Of a stretch of 64,000 bases of DNA, positions 49,837-62,400 are shown piece by piece. Made by a program: the position numbers and the translations under genes. How positions within the stretch are numbered: the first letter of the stretch is position 1; every line of letters begins with the position of its first letter. Origin of the DNA: Rhynchopus euleeides (taxonomy: Eukaryota > Euglenozoa > Diplonemea > Diplonemida > Diplonemidae). The stretch lies in assembly GCA_963210315.1 (NCBI GenBank), contig OY723262.1:2170001-2234000 (forward strand), written 5' to 3'. Under the pieces are notes generated by a model. It made no database searches, was not told the DNA's origin, and saw only the letters and a program-made list of their open reading frames with translations.

Positions 49837-50646
49837 CCGTAAACGGAAATATTGTGGACCGTAATAAAGGTGAACCGTACTATAGGTGGACCGTAAAAAA
49901 GATGGAACAAATGGGATTTTTCCGGAACTTGGAACATTTTTACGGTCCACCTATTTTACGGTTGGGATAGTGGACTTGGCGGTTTTTTTTACGAGTTCCT
50001 TCGTGACGAAGTCGCGAAGGAACCAAGGAAATCGTACGACTGAAGCTGCAGGATTAACACCACAGAGCCTCAGCACAGAGTGTGCGCTCACCATCGTCCG
50101 GGAACTGTTCTCCCACAGTTACTGCAGGGTGTACTACACTAAAGGAGTACGATTTCCCTGAATTTTCCGGGCACTGATTCACGAATTTACATCTGGAGGG
50201 AGCCCGGTGGTCTCAGCTTCTGTCTGCGCGCCCTGCCGTACTGTGGCTGCTTTTGTGGGCTCGTGCATCAGGTTCTACTTTTACTTCTACCGGAACGCTC
50301 CTTGCATGGTACTACACTTCTCGAGGTGTGGTGGTGGGTGAGTCTCGAGGTGAGTGGTGGTGATCGTGCCCTTTCCACACGCAGGGAGGACTTGCTTCTC
50401 TTGCTGGTGTTGGTTGCGGTGGTGGAGGGAGGGTCCAAAGCTGGGAGGTCGGGAGGCCTACGTGCGGGAGTCTGCGGCGTGGAGGCCGCAGTCCGCGCCC
50501 CGCAACCCACCAGCCCGCGGGCGAAAATCGCATTGTCTTTTCCATATGCAGTCCCAATAAATAGTGGACCGTAAAAAAGATGGAACGTTTGGCCTTTTTT
50601 TGGGAACTTGGAACATTTTTACGGTCCACCCTTTTTCCGTTTACGG
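49837..50646. mobile_element. Nested CCGTAAACGG-ended element
   Basis: Ends CCGTAAACGGAAATATTG and CCCTTTTTCCGTTTACGG with repeated GTGGACCGTAAAAAAGATGG units; TA flanks at 49835-49836 and 50647-50648. The empty site (CTGAAATATACATGTAAAAT) is present in copy 1 at about 5320-5339. It contains the short AAATCGTAC repeat (50029-50155) and a C/T-rich centre; no gene. Confidence 0.8.
50029..50155. repeat. Short AAATCGTAC-ended repeat, copy B
   Basis: See copy at 44842-45003; shares GGAACTGTTCTCCCACAGTT, GTGTGCGCTCA and the terminal GTACGATTT. Confidence 0.65.
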
Positions 50647-50867
50647 TACATGTAAAATACATGTATATCAAGTAAAAATACAAGTATAATACTTGCATGT
50701 CAACTATTATACTTGTATTTTTACTTGATATACATGTATTTTACATGTATATTTCAGGCATATACATGTATTATACATGTATAATAGTTGACATGCAAGT
50801 ATTATACATGTATAATACATGTATATACTTGTAGTTATACATGTAAGATTTACAAGATCCCACCGTG

Positions 50868-51935
50868 AAACAGCGCGCCCCCCCCCCCCCCTCCCCCCCC
50901 AGACAAAAAAACACTGGGGGGGAGGGGGGGGGGCTGCTAGTCGGAGGAGAGAAGGAACGAATCGCTCGAACACATATAGGGGGGCGGGTAACGCTGGTGT
51001 GCCTCCTGCACCCGATGGGGTGCACCTTCCGGGAGGTGATTTTCAGGCTCTCAGGGTCTTCATGTGTGGTTCATGCCTCACGGCCATGATTCAACCCAGC
51101 GACCCTCTTCTGGTGTGAACCCGCTAATAGCAAATCAAAGTTGCGAAGGGAAACTTGATTTGCAACACAACTTGCGCACGCAGGAGGAGATGCCTGGGAG
51201 CCTTGTGTCACGGCCACCTCCAAAACCTGTTTCTCTGCCCCTCACCCTGCCCTCTCGTTGTTTCCCGTGGTTGTGTTTTGCCGCATTGTATAGCCAGAAT
51301 CGTATACAATTCCGCCCAGCACCTGCATCCATGCGCTGCATCGATGAACGCACCTCTCCTCTTTTTTGAATCCAGGATTTTTTTCTCTCTTCTTCCCTTG
51401 TTGTATGTCACACATTTCCCACCCGCCTCTCTTATTGCCAGGCTTCAATATACATCAGATTTTGTCCGCAGACACCTCACGGACGGCACCCCAACGCTTC
51501 TCCTCGATACGACAGCCTCCCTGACTTGTGTTGTGTGTTCTCTGCCTCCGCGCAAAAAATATCCCCCCCGTGCGCGCGTGCTACCCCCCCCCCCCCCTTC
51601 TCCTTTATGATAATGCGGGTCTTCCCTGGGTAGCAAATGACATCCATATGGCACGGGGAATACTACTGTAGTAACACACCCCCGCTATTTTCTTTCGTTG
51701 TTGATTATTTTTTGCCACCCTCCTTCTTCTCGAATTGTAACTGACCCCGTTCTCGCCTTCTTTGATCTTCAGGGGGTGTGTGGGAGGATAAGGCGGTGGT
51801 TGGGTTGCCTGCTTTGGAGAGACGCGTTTCCCCCGAACGATTTCTGAACCAGGCGCACACTCCGGAAGGAAGAAGGTTTCTTCGTATCCTCCGGTCTCAC
51901 CGATCCTGCCTCCAACCCCCCCACCCCCCCCCCCC
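50868..51935. other. Spacer
   Basis: The remainder of the split SINE-like repeat (50868-50900) is followed by C/G runs and T/C-rich, intron-like DNA without a supported gene. Confidence 0.4.
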
Positions 51936-51937
51936 TA

Positions 51938-53086
51938 GGGGGGGTCAAATGCCACCCTTTTACGTGGACAAACACGATTTTTCAAAAAACCGGCGCAGAG
52001 GCCCCAAAGCCCCCGTAAACCCTCCAAACCCCCCCCAGATCGGTCCGGAAACCCATCGAACCCCACTTTTCCACCATTCCGGGCACCTCAGGTGCCCGAA
52101 TTGGGGTGCCTAAATTTTGTGCCACCGTTTGGTACTGTACAGTGCCACTGTGTGGGAGGTTGGAAAAGAAAATGCCCTAACACACCACATCTGAGGGTTG
52201 CAATGCATGTTGCTTGCCAACCACGTCATCCGGTGGGTGTCAGGCGCTATGTAGGTGGCATTAGCCAGGTCTTCGATGAGTTCTGGCTTGTATATGTACC
52301 TCCCTGCCACCATGCACCGGGAGGCTGCCTGTAGGTACGGAACAAGTCCAGATGGTCGTGTGATTCCTGTGCAGCAGTGCTCCACAACCGGGATGTGTTG
52401 ACAACGACTGTTGCAACACGAGCTGTACATTCCGGGAACACACGAAGTGCGCTGTCGTGGTACCCAGTGTGCCAGAATTGGTAGTTGCTGCGGTCTACTT
52501 TGCCTGGCCCAAGAGCACTGGTACTGAACAGTGCAATATGCGTGGCGAGGTGAATGCAACGGAAGCGCGCAAAGTCAATACAGCTCTCGGATGGCGGGTG
52601 GTGGTGTCACTAGTGTGTGACGTTCACTCGAGGATACAACGCATCACAATGAATCAGCAACCGTGGACCGAGTACAATACGCTCTCTGTGGCTGGTGTGG
52701 GGGACAAAGGCAGTGCCTGTGCCGCAGGCAGGGAGGTACATATACAAGCCAGAACACATCGAAGACCTGGCTCATGCCACCTACATAGCGCCTGACACCC
52801 ACCGGATGACGTGGTTGGCAAGCAACATGCATTGCAACCCTCAGATGTGGTGTGTTGGGGCATTTTCTTTTCCAACCTCCCACACAGTGGCACTGTACGG
52901 TACCAAACGGTGGCACAAAATTTAGGTACCCCAATTCGGGCACCTGAGGTGCCCGGAATGGTGGAAAAGTGGGGTTCGATGGGTTTCCGGACCGATCTGG
53001 GGGGGTTTGGAGGGTTTACGGGGGCTTTGGGGCCTCTGCGCCGGTTTTTTGAAAAATCGTGTTTGTCACCCCCATTTGACCCCCCC
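51938..53086. mobile_element. Foldback TIR element, copy 2
   Basis: Ends GGGGGGGTCAAATG and CATTTGACCCCCCC with TA at 51936-51937 and 53087-53088. Differs from copy 1 by only a handful of substitutions and an extra C. Arms encode the same outward C-terminal peptide (…HTVALYGTKRWHKI-stop). Confidence 0.88.
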
Positions 53087-53088
53087 TA

Positions 53089-56000
53089 CCCCCCCCCCCC
53101 CTGGCTCCCCAGGTGTTTGTTGCCTCCTCGACTTCGTGCGTGCGATGCGCTTCGTATTTTATTGGCAGGCTGTGTGGTGCGTTCAGCGTTCGAAGCACAC
53201 TAGCTGTCGTTGCTCCCCTTATCTCGCTTGATTTATCCGGCTGCGTTAGTTTTACAGTCGGTGGATATCACCAGACAAGAAGGCAATGTCACGCCAGAAG
53301 GAAGAACGCGCCGGGCACATATCTCCTCCTGGTGGCCCGCCCCGTCCGGCCAAAAGTTACAAAAAAAGAATCATACGAAACAGCGAAACAGCGAAACAGC
53401 ACCCCCTTCCAAGGGGGCGAGGTGTTGTTATTGGAGGCACGGACAGAGAGCATCCGTTTCATACAGCAAAGGCAGCCTGTTTCTCCTCCTCAATTACTTC
53501 CCCTATTTTTTCCTCTTCCTTTTACCAGTTTGCGAGGGACACGCCAAAACTGCAGGAGTGGTGTTTGACGTTTCAATGCGATGGAGCTGCATCCGAGTCG
53601 TGATTTTCGATGCGTGTCCTGTATTCGTGAGCCGCTTTATATCTGGCTTTTTTCCCCTTTTGTCCCGGTGCCTCAGATATTCTGTCGAGGACGAGCCGCC
53701 CCCACCACCCCACCCCACACCCAGGTCTGCCAGACTTGCAGACCGACGTACAGGCATTCACCGTACGCAGGGTTAAACCCTGACCGTATGCATATTGTTT
53801 ATCGAACAGCCAAACAAGACCAAACCCTTGTTACACAGCTGTGCAGATCAACCATTTGGTTGAATGCCGTTGTCTGAGGGGGTGTCCAATTGTTTGAGGT
53901 TTGTCGGGGGGGGGGGGGGGAGGGGAGAGGGGGAACCGGATTTACCCACTCTCGCCAGGTGTGTGATTCGCCCTTGCCTGGGGGTTTTCCGGGAATTCCT
54001 TGGGCAACCCTCTTGAGATGCTCATCCCATCTGCCTGCTATTATTTATGTTATGCAGAGAGAGCAGAAGTGGTCACAACACTCACAGCCACAGCTAGCAA
54101 CCAAACGTACTCTACACGCCAACCCCACCCTTTATCGGTTCTCATGGGGCAATTTGTCACTTCAGGGTTGGTGGATAGAATGTGGCAGCGTATCAAAGCA
54201 AACATCATGCTGTTACGGAACGGTGTTGTGATTATTTTTTGAAACTCTCGACATTCGGGCTATTCGCTTCATTGTTCCTTTTTTTCTCTCTCTCGTGTCC
54301 TGTGGGGTTTTGTCTTCTGCCCAAACACACACATCCTGTTTCTTGCTGCATAACCCTCAGTCTTGAGATTTCACCCTTGCTTTGGCGTCGGCAGATGCTG
54401 CCTTGTCTTGCGGGTGATGAGAGTCAATTCCCCAACAGAGGGTTATTTTCGTACGATTGATGAAAAAGCGGTGTCGCGCGAGACCAAATCGAATGACATC
54501 GCCATTGCGAGGTGCATTTCACATGCTAACTGCGATGATGTTTGACTTCTTCAAACGGCATTTGTTTTTCCTTTTTCGAGCGGGGGTGATGTGTGGGGTT
54601 GTGTGGGCCCCTTTGCCCTGGCATGCAGCAGCAGCGCATTTGACATCTGCACTGTGAGGTCTGGCCTGAGAGGCTGGACCTCGCAGGGTAGAATCTCTGC
54701 GCGGCAGGCCGACACAGTTTGGGCATACAGGGCAAATGCGCCCCCGCACCCCACCCCCACCCGCCCACACATTCTGCCTGCATGTTCCATCATTTATGAC
54801 TGGTCTTCCACCCGATGGGTGAATACGGCCGCACACTTCTTGTCACTACTGTGGCAGCCCATCGCACCCGTACCTCCCCTCCGACACACTGCATCCAGGC
54901 ACCGCTGCACAGTCTTTGTTCCCACAAGAGGAAAGGCGTAGGTGCGGTTCCCACTTTGTTCCACGTGCCCCGATTCTCGAAGCAGAGTGTGTCTGTCAGA
55001 GGCAGGAGCTGTTGGCAGTCGAGCCCACCACACAGTGGCGTTCAAAATTTCTGCCGTTTCCTTTACTGTTCTTTGTGGCCTGCCGCAGCGGTTGCTTCAT
55101 TTTTTTTTTGCCGTGGCTCGCCCCATCACCCCAACAAAATCACTTTTTCCTTTTGCATGATCCATCGTTCGGCCGAATCAAGAGTTCCTATCTGGGCCAG
55201 TCATTCCCATTCTGCATTTCCCCAGTGTCACGACCACCCCCGCCCAGCCCCGCACTTCCTTTTGGGGCAGGAGATCACGTCATTCATTCAGTCACACCTG
55301 CCGCAGTCGCCTGCGCAGGGCACGCGGCCCACGTCCCCCCGACATCCAAATGTCAGTGGAATTGTGTGAAGATGTTATGTGAACTGTGCGAATTTCTGTG
55401 TTTTTTTTGTACAGCGGGGAGTAAAGAAGAAGTGAGGGGATGCCTGCCTCCTGTGTCCGCCTCTCCTCACTGTGGTGGCGGGGGCCCACACGGAGACGGA
55501 TAAAGCTACCCAGCACCCCCTGACGCCAGAATTTTTGTATTGGACAGTTCGGACGGGCCATCACTCGGGATTGTATTCACCGTGCGGATCCTTAGCGATC
55601 ACTCCTACTTCACGTGTCTGGGCACGCGCATCTCGCCTCTGCACAGGTCAGGGTGCGCGTGAGGCACCATGACATCAAGGATCAAGGAAACAGGCTGTGT
55701 GCCGCGAACTTCCCCAACCACCACCCACCCACACCCCATCACACCCCCGGGTCTGTATATCGAGCGTGGCTCTCTCCTTGCTCTCATCATCGGCTCCTCT
55801 CTCCCCACGGGGGGGCTGCTCGGGGATACGCCAAAAGTAATGCAACCCCGTTCAAAAATTGTTCACAAGGGGCCTCCTCTATCCGGTGAGAATACCCAAC
55901 CACACACACACACCCCCCCCCCCCCCCCGTATCGACGCCCGCTTTTCCATTCACTCTCGACAATAAAACCCCCCCCCCCTCGCGACACAATTCTGGCCTT

Positions 56001-56505
56001 ATTCTTTTGAGGGTTTTATCGTAACTTGTATCTCGACTTCACTCTGCCCAGACACATCCGCTTTTTCTTCGGTTGTTAATTCTGGTTCAGAAACTCAAGG
56101 CAAGGTTGAAAGGAATAAAGGCCGTGTTCCCCGCAGCGCTCCCGGTGCGGGGAGCGGCTTCAGTGAGGGAGGGGGCGAGGGGGGGGGGGCTGGCAACCCG
56201 GTACAAACAGTGTCGCGCTGCATCTGTGGGGCTGCCTGTTCTGGCAAGTCCCGACGGAGACACCCTCCTCTTCCCTCCCCTGCCTCAGCCCTGTTGTCCA
56301 ACACATTTTCTCCTCGCCCCTCCCCGAAAGAGAATCCAGCATCTTCTACGGACATGTGTTCCTTTCCATCATCATTCATCAGGCGGTTTTCAGCCTTCAT
56401 AAAATGGAAGGAGCCTGAGCAATGGAGGGGCTGTGTGACCCCCCCCCGTTTGCAAAGTGCCACGACGCACAGTGGCCAAGAGCGAAGGCGTCCTATCAAA
56501 ATAAA
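53089..56505. other. Largely non-coding stretch
   Basis: C runs, diverged SINE-like fragments (about 53280-53450), and overlapping open frames. The minus strand at 54794-55045 reads a moderately protein-like peptide (LPTAPASDRHTLLRESGHVE … RCLDAVCRRGGTGAMGCHSS), the best exon candidate, but plus-strand frames overlap it and no splice support is clear. Confidence 0.35.
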
Positions 56506-56509
56506 ATGA

Positions 56510-56617
56510 GGGGGTCTTCGCTACGGGGTGACCGTCAGTGCATTTTGGTGAATTCCCTGTTGAATTGGCTGAAAACTGACGGAGATTGACGAAGGATAAC
56601 GGCCAGCGAAGACCCCC
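56510..56617. mobile_element. 108-bp MITE with 3-bp duplication
   Basis: Ends GGGGGTCTTCGCT and AGCGAAGACCCCC, inner inverted ACCGTCAGT/ACTGACGG, flanked by TGA (56507-56509 and 56618-56620). Confidence 0.75.
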
Positions 56618-56620
56618 TGA

Positions 56621-58428
56621 GAAAAATATTTCAAAATCGTTCAAGAATACCCAAGGCATATATGTGAGAGGCGCGGGGTTTTAAACAAGACAAGTTGTCG
56701 TCTTTTACCCACCCCTTTGGGGTGTGCCGCGAACCTCGGTTATTTCCTGATCCCCGCCATCTTTTCTTTGGCGCGGCCTTGCTGTTGTCTTGTCTTTTTT
56801 TATTCGTGGAACCAAAATCGCACGAGAAAAAACTGTCAAGCATTCTTCATGATAAATCAAACCCCACACCCACACCCTGCCCCCCCTCTCTCCGCCTTCC
56901 CCCCCCTTGCCCCTTGCATCCATGACCATTGATACCATTTAAATTAATGTTCTCAGAATTCGGGATTTCCTCTTGTGTTCTGACCTGTGCGAAAAAACTA
57001 GTCCCCCCCCCCCCGAAGTCCCTTGCGGTCGCCCACACTGGGAAGTGCTTCTTGGTAAGGTGCGTCTCCAAGCGAAAGCCAGCTGGGCCACCCCCCCACC
57101 CCCCCCCCCCTTCTTGGTACCGAAGGGAGGGTTGGGGCTGTTGGGTTGGGAACAGGGCTCAGGGTAGTCAAGTTGTTTCTGTCGAGAGGGAAGTCAAGTC
57201 ATCATCACCACACCACCCCCATCCCATCCCATCCTCTCCCTCCCCCTGAGCCCCCCCGTGGGCCCGCCCAAGCTACAATCGGACTGATACGATCAGCCTG
57301 CGAGTTCAAATTATTCTCTTCTGCCGCGTGCAGAGTGCGGTTGTAAGGCGAATCCTGACAATGGCGAATGGGCTGTTCCGTTGGGTATTGCGGGTAGTGG
57401 GATGGAGCGAGGAAGCGCAACCAAGGAACAGTGTTGCACACTGTTTCGAAAATCATTCAAAAATCCGAACGGGCATGTGTGTGCAGGGGGTGCGAGGGAG
57501 TGTGCCAGGTTGCTCACATTACATCCTGCTACGACGGTGCCCTGCACGGGTACCGTCCTCACTTGCCCAGGGTGTCCTCTTTCGTTCTGCATTGCTTTCA
57601 AGAAACGTTCAAAATTCCAAAAAAAAACCAGTCATTCCTCCCCCATGGATCCACCGGCCTGTAGTCGTTTCAAAACAGTTGAATAGCTGATAGGTCACGC
57701 CGAACAAAGGAAAGCCCCCTGCTCCGCAGGTGGGGGTGGGGGGTGGGATTTTCCAGAATAATTCAGTGCCGATGTTTCCATGATTTTTGTCTGTCGAAAC
57801 GGGGGTGTGGGTGTTGCCCAGCGAGGGGCGGATGTCGCTGGCACTGCCTGCCCCCCCCCCCCCCCTCCCCCCACGCACCTATCTCGTGGCATGCACTGGC
57901 ACAGGGCTACCTAAAGGCACATCCAATCGTGTGGTTTGAAGCCTCCCAAACCCCCGTGTCACCATTCCCCCCCCCCCCCCCCGTTCCGCCACAATTCCCC
58001 CCTGCCAAACTACCGTTTTCTGTGAACTGGACTGGATTCTGTTCCCCTAGACAACGGGAGAGAACACGCCCCCGGTTCAGTTTGTCCTTCTGCATCTTAT
58101 CTTCATCAAAAATAACATGCATGCGCAGGAGTTTTTCCCCCTTGGCCGATATATGATTTTTCTGCTCCGAATCTGGTCTTTCTGACTCTCACTGACACAC
58201 AAGGACATGCACACGACAGGTGTGTCGACACCGCTTGAACTGCTTATAAACCTCCCCAGAAGGTTGGAGGGTGTCTTCTTCCTGGAGAAACTTCCTCAAC
58301 TGTAAAGCGGGCTGTGTGCAGTTGACTGGGTGTGGGTAAGTGTCTGCATGGACCGGGAGCGGGGGGGTCACTCCTTTGGATGATGCCTTCCGCGTTCAGA
58401 GAATTGGTGCACAGTGAGCCGCTCCAGC
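56621..58428. other. Non-coding stretch
   Basis: C runs of up to 15 (57850, 57968), proline-rich frames and ATCGTTCAA-type motifs; no gene supported. Confidence 0.4.
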
Positions 58429-58842
58429 ATGGTCGCGCCGTGTATCGCCAAGATTGTAACTGCGCTGCTTCTACTGTGCCCCACGCTTCCGGGCGATATG
58501 GGCGTCTGTCATTTGCACAGTGTTTTTTTCATCCCACATTCATCCCGAAGAGCATGCGTGAAACTTTCGCGCAAAACGCCTAAGAAAAACAGGAAGAGAA
58601 TAGTTCTGAACGAGACATTTGTTTTTGCAACGTCTGGCTGTTTGATTGTAGTGCGAGGTGATCCTGAAGCAGGGCAGCTGTCGTCGTGCCATACTTTGGC
58701 TATCGAAATGCCGTCATATGGTCACCAAGCTCACGACTGCCGCAACGAGGTATTCCGGGTGTTGTGTATGGGTGTTGAAGCGCCCCCGCTCAATGTACCC
58801 TGCTCCAATCAGGGACTGGGGCTCTTCGCACCATTTTTTTGA
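58429..58842 (+). CDS. Possible small secreted protein
   Basis: ATG 58429 to TGA 58840-58842, 137 codons. The N-terminus MVAPCIAKIVTALLLLCPTL looks like a signal peptide (short polar start, hydrophobic core, then P/G). It is followed by a basic segment (RKTPKKNRKR), a potential N-glycosylation site NET, and several Cys. A single unspliced frame of this length in a spliced genome could also be chance. The overlapping frame 58658-59071 is less convincing. Family not recognised. Confidence 0.35.
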   Translation: MVAPCIAKIVTALLLLCPTLPGDMGVCHLHSVFFIPHSSRRACVKLSRKTPKKNRKRIVLNETFVFATSGCLIVVRGDPEAGQLSSCHTLAIEMPSYGHQAHDCRNEVFRVLCMGVEAPPLNVPCSNQGLGLFAPFF

Positions 58843-58869
58843 ACTATTTCAGCCCTGCTGTGCCCGAAA

Positions 58870-59304
58870 TCATCGGGCTCTAAACAGTGTCTGCCAGACA
58901 GCGCGCAGTGTATTCCTGACCTCCACCTGGGGGTCGGGGGAAACCAAACCAGCAAGGCTATCTCTGCTCCAGCACATCTCTCGTATGATGACCAGCCAGT
59001 CTCTCCTGTTCCCGCTATCTATTGGCATCCCCATCATTCCCCTCATACTAAGGGGAACCATGCACCAATAACGCACTTTCTTCTGCTTTCTGTCCTGCAT
59101 AACGAAGACCCGGCTTTCTTCCGATATCCGAGTGTTGGGTGACGCAATGTCCAGCTGGACTGCTGGCACAAGAACTCCCCTTCTCTCTGTCTTGGCCCTC
59201 TCCGGGTCATTCTGGTAGCCTGGTGGGTCCTGTGATTGCCGCGTGCGGGAATTCACACCCCGGAAGTTCTTCGATTTCACACAATGTTCAACTCTCAAAA
59301 GCAA
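58870..59304 (-). CDS. Exon-like open frame, unknown protein
   Basis: Minus-strand frame ends at TGA 58870-58872 after …RNTLRAVWQTLFRAR. The peptide is well mixed (QSQDPPGYQNDPERAKTERR … VLVPAVQLDIASPNTRISEE … VRYWCMVPLSMRGMMGMPID). It is preceded by acceptor-like GGTTTTGCTTTTGAG (about 59306-59293 on the minus strand), so it is best read as a terminal exon. Convergent with the plus-strand ORF ending at 58842. No family recognised. Confidence 0.4.
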   Translation of the reverse strand: MLLRVEHCVKSKNFRGVNSRTRQSQDPPGYQNDPERAKTERRGVLVPAVQLDIASPNTRISEESRVFVMQDRKQKKVRYWCMVPLSMRGMMGMPIDSGNRRDWLVIIREMCWSRDSLAGLVSPDPQVEVRNTLRAVWQTLFRAR

Positions 59305-59404
59305 AACCGTTCCTTCAAACTGTGCGTGCCTTAAAGGTGTGTTTCAACAGGCAACTCTCCCCCAGACCGTTGCATTTCCTCCGTGCCAAACAAAATAGCC
59401 TGTA

Positions 59405-62400
59405 GAGTTTTGTTGGAAGAAAAAATATCGTTCAAATCGTTCGACATCTGGGGCAGCAACCCGCACCTCCCCCGTCTCTCAGGGGGGAGGGGGCAACGAT
59501 GCGGCGGCGTGTAGTATCGTACTTCGGCTGGTGGTCACCGAAACCAGCACACCCCCCTTCCCAACCCCCCTCCCTTTTTTTTGGATCGAGAAATGACCTG
59601 TACTTATTTCCACATATGCTCACAACAGCGTCTTTATCTCGTGTGTTCTTGTTCACCCACTCATCCCTTCTCTCTCTCTCTCTCTCTCTCTCCTCTCCTG
59701 CCTCTGTTCACGCTATCAACCGCGGGGTGTTGCACCGGGTACAGGTCAGCACACGGTGCGCCCCTTTTGCTGACGTGGGCTGAGGCCTTGTGCCGGTGCT
59801 GAGAGGATCCATCTGGACAGCTCCACCAACCAGATGGTGCGATTCCTCGATCTCAAGAAAAATGCTCGTTGCGGAGGGGGAGGGGGTGGGGTGGGGTGGG
59901 AGGGTAGGCCTCTCTCGATGTGCCGAATATATGAATACACTTAGGAGGTGGCAAGAAGGGCAATGCCGCCGTGTGGGCTAGGTGGACCTCAGAGTAGCCC
60001 TCCGCTCTCGCCGAGGGCACTGTGAGAGACGCGGCCAAAAAAAAAGGTCGTTGAACATGATTGACGAAAACACACAGATTTGAGGCGCTTTGCGGCACAG
60101 AGTTGAAGGCCCTGCCCCCCCCCCCCCCCCCCACTGTTCGTTTTCAGAAAAAATTCCATATCGGGGCAAAACTCAGAGCCCTGCTATGCATTGCTGATAT
60201 CGGGACAGGTTGCGGGAAAAAATGGGCAACCTGGGTTTTGAGGTTTCTTCTAATTGTTCCCCTACCCTGGGGGGGGGGGGGGTGGGGGGTGTGCGGCCTG
60301 CTGAGCAGTCTGCTGACTACGGCATTTTTTTTGGCGTATTTCGCCCTTTAGATAAGGGGGAGCCATGCCGAACTTTTTTTCGCTGGAAACCGGAACCCCC
60401 TGCCTGCCGTGGCAAAAATGGGCCCCACAGCATCACACCCCCCACTTTGATCAGACACAATTTGCTCAAAACATATGATGCGCAGTGTTTTTGAATGGCA
60501 GGATGCAGCAACACTCAGTGTGAGAAGTTGTTTCTGAACTTCATGGCAAAAAAAAAATAAGTCAAAAAAATGGCCAAATGAAAGCCCACAACTTGTTCAG
60601 CGCCGCCATGGTTGGTACAGGCGTGCCCGGGGCGCGCAAACGGAGCGCGTGTTTCCAGCAAGCACATCCCCCACCACCCCTCGCCTCTCCCCCCACCCAC
60701 AAATTGGCTGTGGTTGCTGTTCAACGCAAGTGTGGTTTTTTTTTCTATGGGTGTGCTGTGCTGTGCTGTGTGTGTCCGGGCGGATTGAAGCCCCCCGCAC
60801 TATCCCTTGGAACTTTTGTCCAAAAGGAGGGCGGTGTCGCAGTGTGTCTTGTGCAACAGGCAAGTGGCGGGGCGGGGGGGGGGAGAGGATCGTCGTCATC
60901 AAAGAAAAATACCATCCGGGTGTTAGGGTGGCGCTCTGCACTACTGCGAAGAATATTCACACTGCAGAGGGTTGTATCAGGGAAGTTTGCTCTGTGCGAC
61001 ACCCACTAAACAATATGACCGTGTGTCTGTGTGTGGAGAATACACCAAGATCAGGTGCTCTGTGTGGTGTACTCGCAAAGCCGCACCCCGGTTCGGGGCT
61101 ACTAGGCCCTCGGCGAGATGAGGATATGTCAGTGCACAACCGCTACTTTTGTGTGCCTGTTGTATACAGTGGAGGTGTCCTTCGAGTTCGCTCGGTGCGA
61201 CCTGCACTAAACTAAAAAGAGTCAGCGTGTGTGGGTGTCTGTTTGAAACCAATGTTAAGGCGGTGTCTGAGCGTGTGTGGGTGTGTGTGTGTGTGGTGAC
61301 AAGATCTGAAGGTGGTGTCATCGATCGCTCCCACCCCCCCCCCCCCCCCCACAAGGGTGAACTTCCCACACGGCAGTGACATCAGTTTCAACACGGAACT
61401 CTTCGTGTCTGCGAAGAAGCCAAACACTGGTAGTCACGTGATAGAAAGAAAGAATGAATGTGTGGCCTTGACCCCCCCTTGCCGCGACTAAAAGACATTA
61501 ACTGGTCAAGCCGATCTAAGTCGCTCGGGCTCGGTGTGTGTGTGTAGGGGGGGGGGTGGAAACTTCCGTCGATCAAGTTAACTATAATTTGTTCGAAACC
61601 CAGGTTGAAAAGCCATTAGGAGGGCGAGAGAGCCGTGCAGGGGATATTCGCACTTGGGGGACACCTTTGAAAGGGGAGGAGGGCGAGAGGGCGAGTAGCG
61701 AGTCAGGCCTCCCTTGCCTCCAGCCTGCACACCTCATGCGGGAAGGGGGCGGGGGGAGGCATTCGTGTGGCAGCCCCATGTGCGACCACGTTATGAGTGT
61801 GTTGACCCTGCGTGTATCTTGGCCAGTTGGCCATGCCGCCCACCTCCAGGTTAGATGATTATGGGTGGCTCGACACCGCACAAGAGAGTAAGGTGGATGA
61901 ACCCATTCTGGGTGGGCAGGACCCTGTTGTGTGGATGTGCGGCGGGTGGGGATGCGCACCAAAGGGGCAGATATATCGGTGTGTTCTGCAAAAATGCTGT
62001 CGCAAAAAAGACCCACGTCTGTTGGAAAAAAAATCTCCAAGGCGATCTGCGCCCCCACTCCGCCAAACGCTCCCGGGCGATCCATTCCCCGGCTCTTCCC
62101 CCCCCACCTCCTGCCACCCCCTGCACTGCAGGGCGGCAAGATCCCGACGGTTTCTTTCCAAATAGAACACCGCCAGCTGCCCCATTATCGAACCAGAGAC
62201 AGGGGTGTCACGTGCTGAGTTCTGGGTGGGTGTGGGTTGGGGTGTTCCCTTCCAGCGTCCCGGGGGAGGGATGTCTTTTGTGTGTGCTGTGTGACCGTTG
62301 GTGTGGGGGAGCGGGTGCCCCCCCCCCCCATTACTCTTTACCCCCCCCCCCAAGGCAATGGCAGGCGTGTGAATCAGCTCCATGTGGGACTGAATTACAT

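Larger units (their letters stand above)
49717..50867. mobile_element. Palindromic TACATGTATAATAC element, copy 2
   Basis: Same ends as 4610-5548. It lies inside a SINE-like repeat: left flank CAGAAGAACCCGAA, right flank AAACAGCGCGCCCC; intact copies read GAACACGAAACAGCG, so a 2-bp AA duplication is inferred. It carries an 810-bp nested element. Confidence 0.85.
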
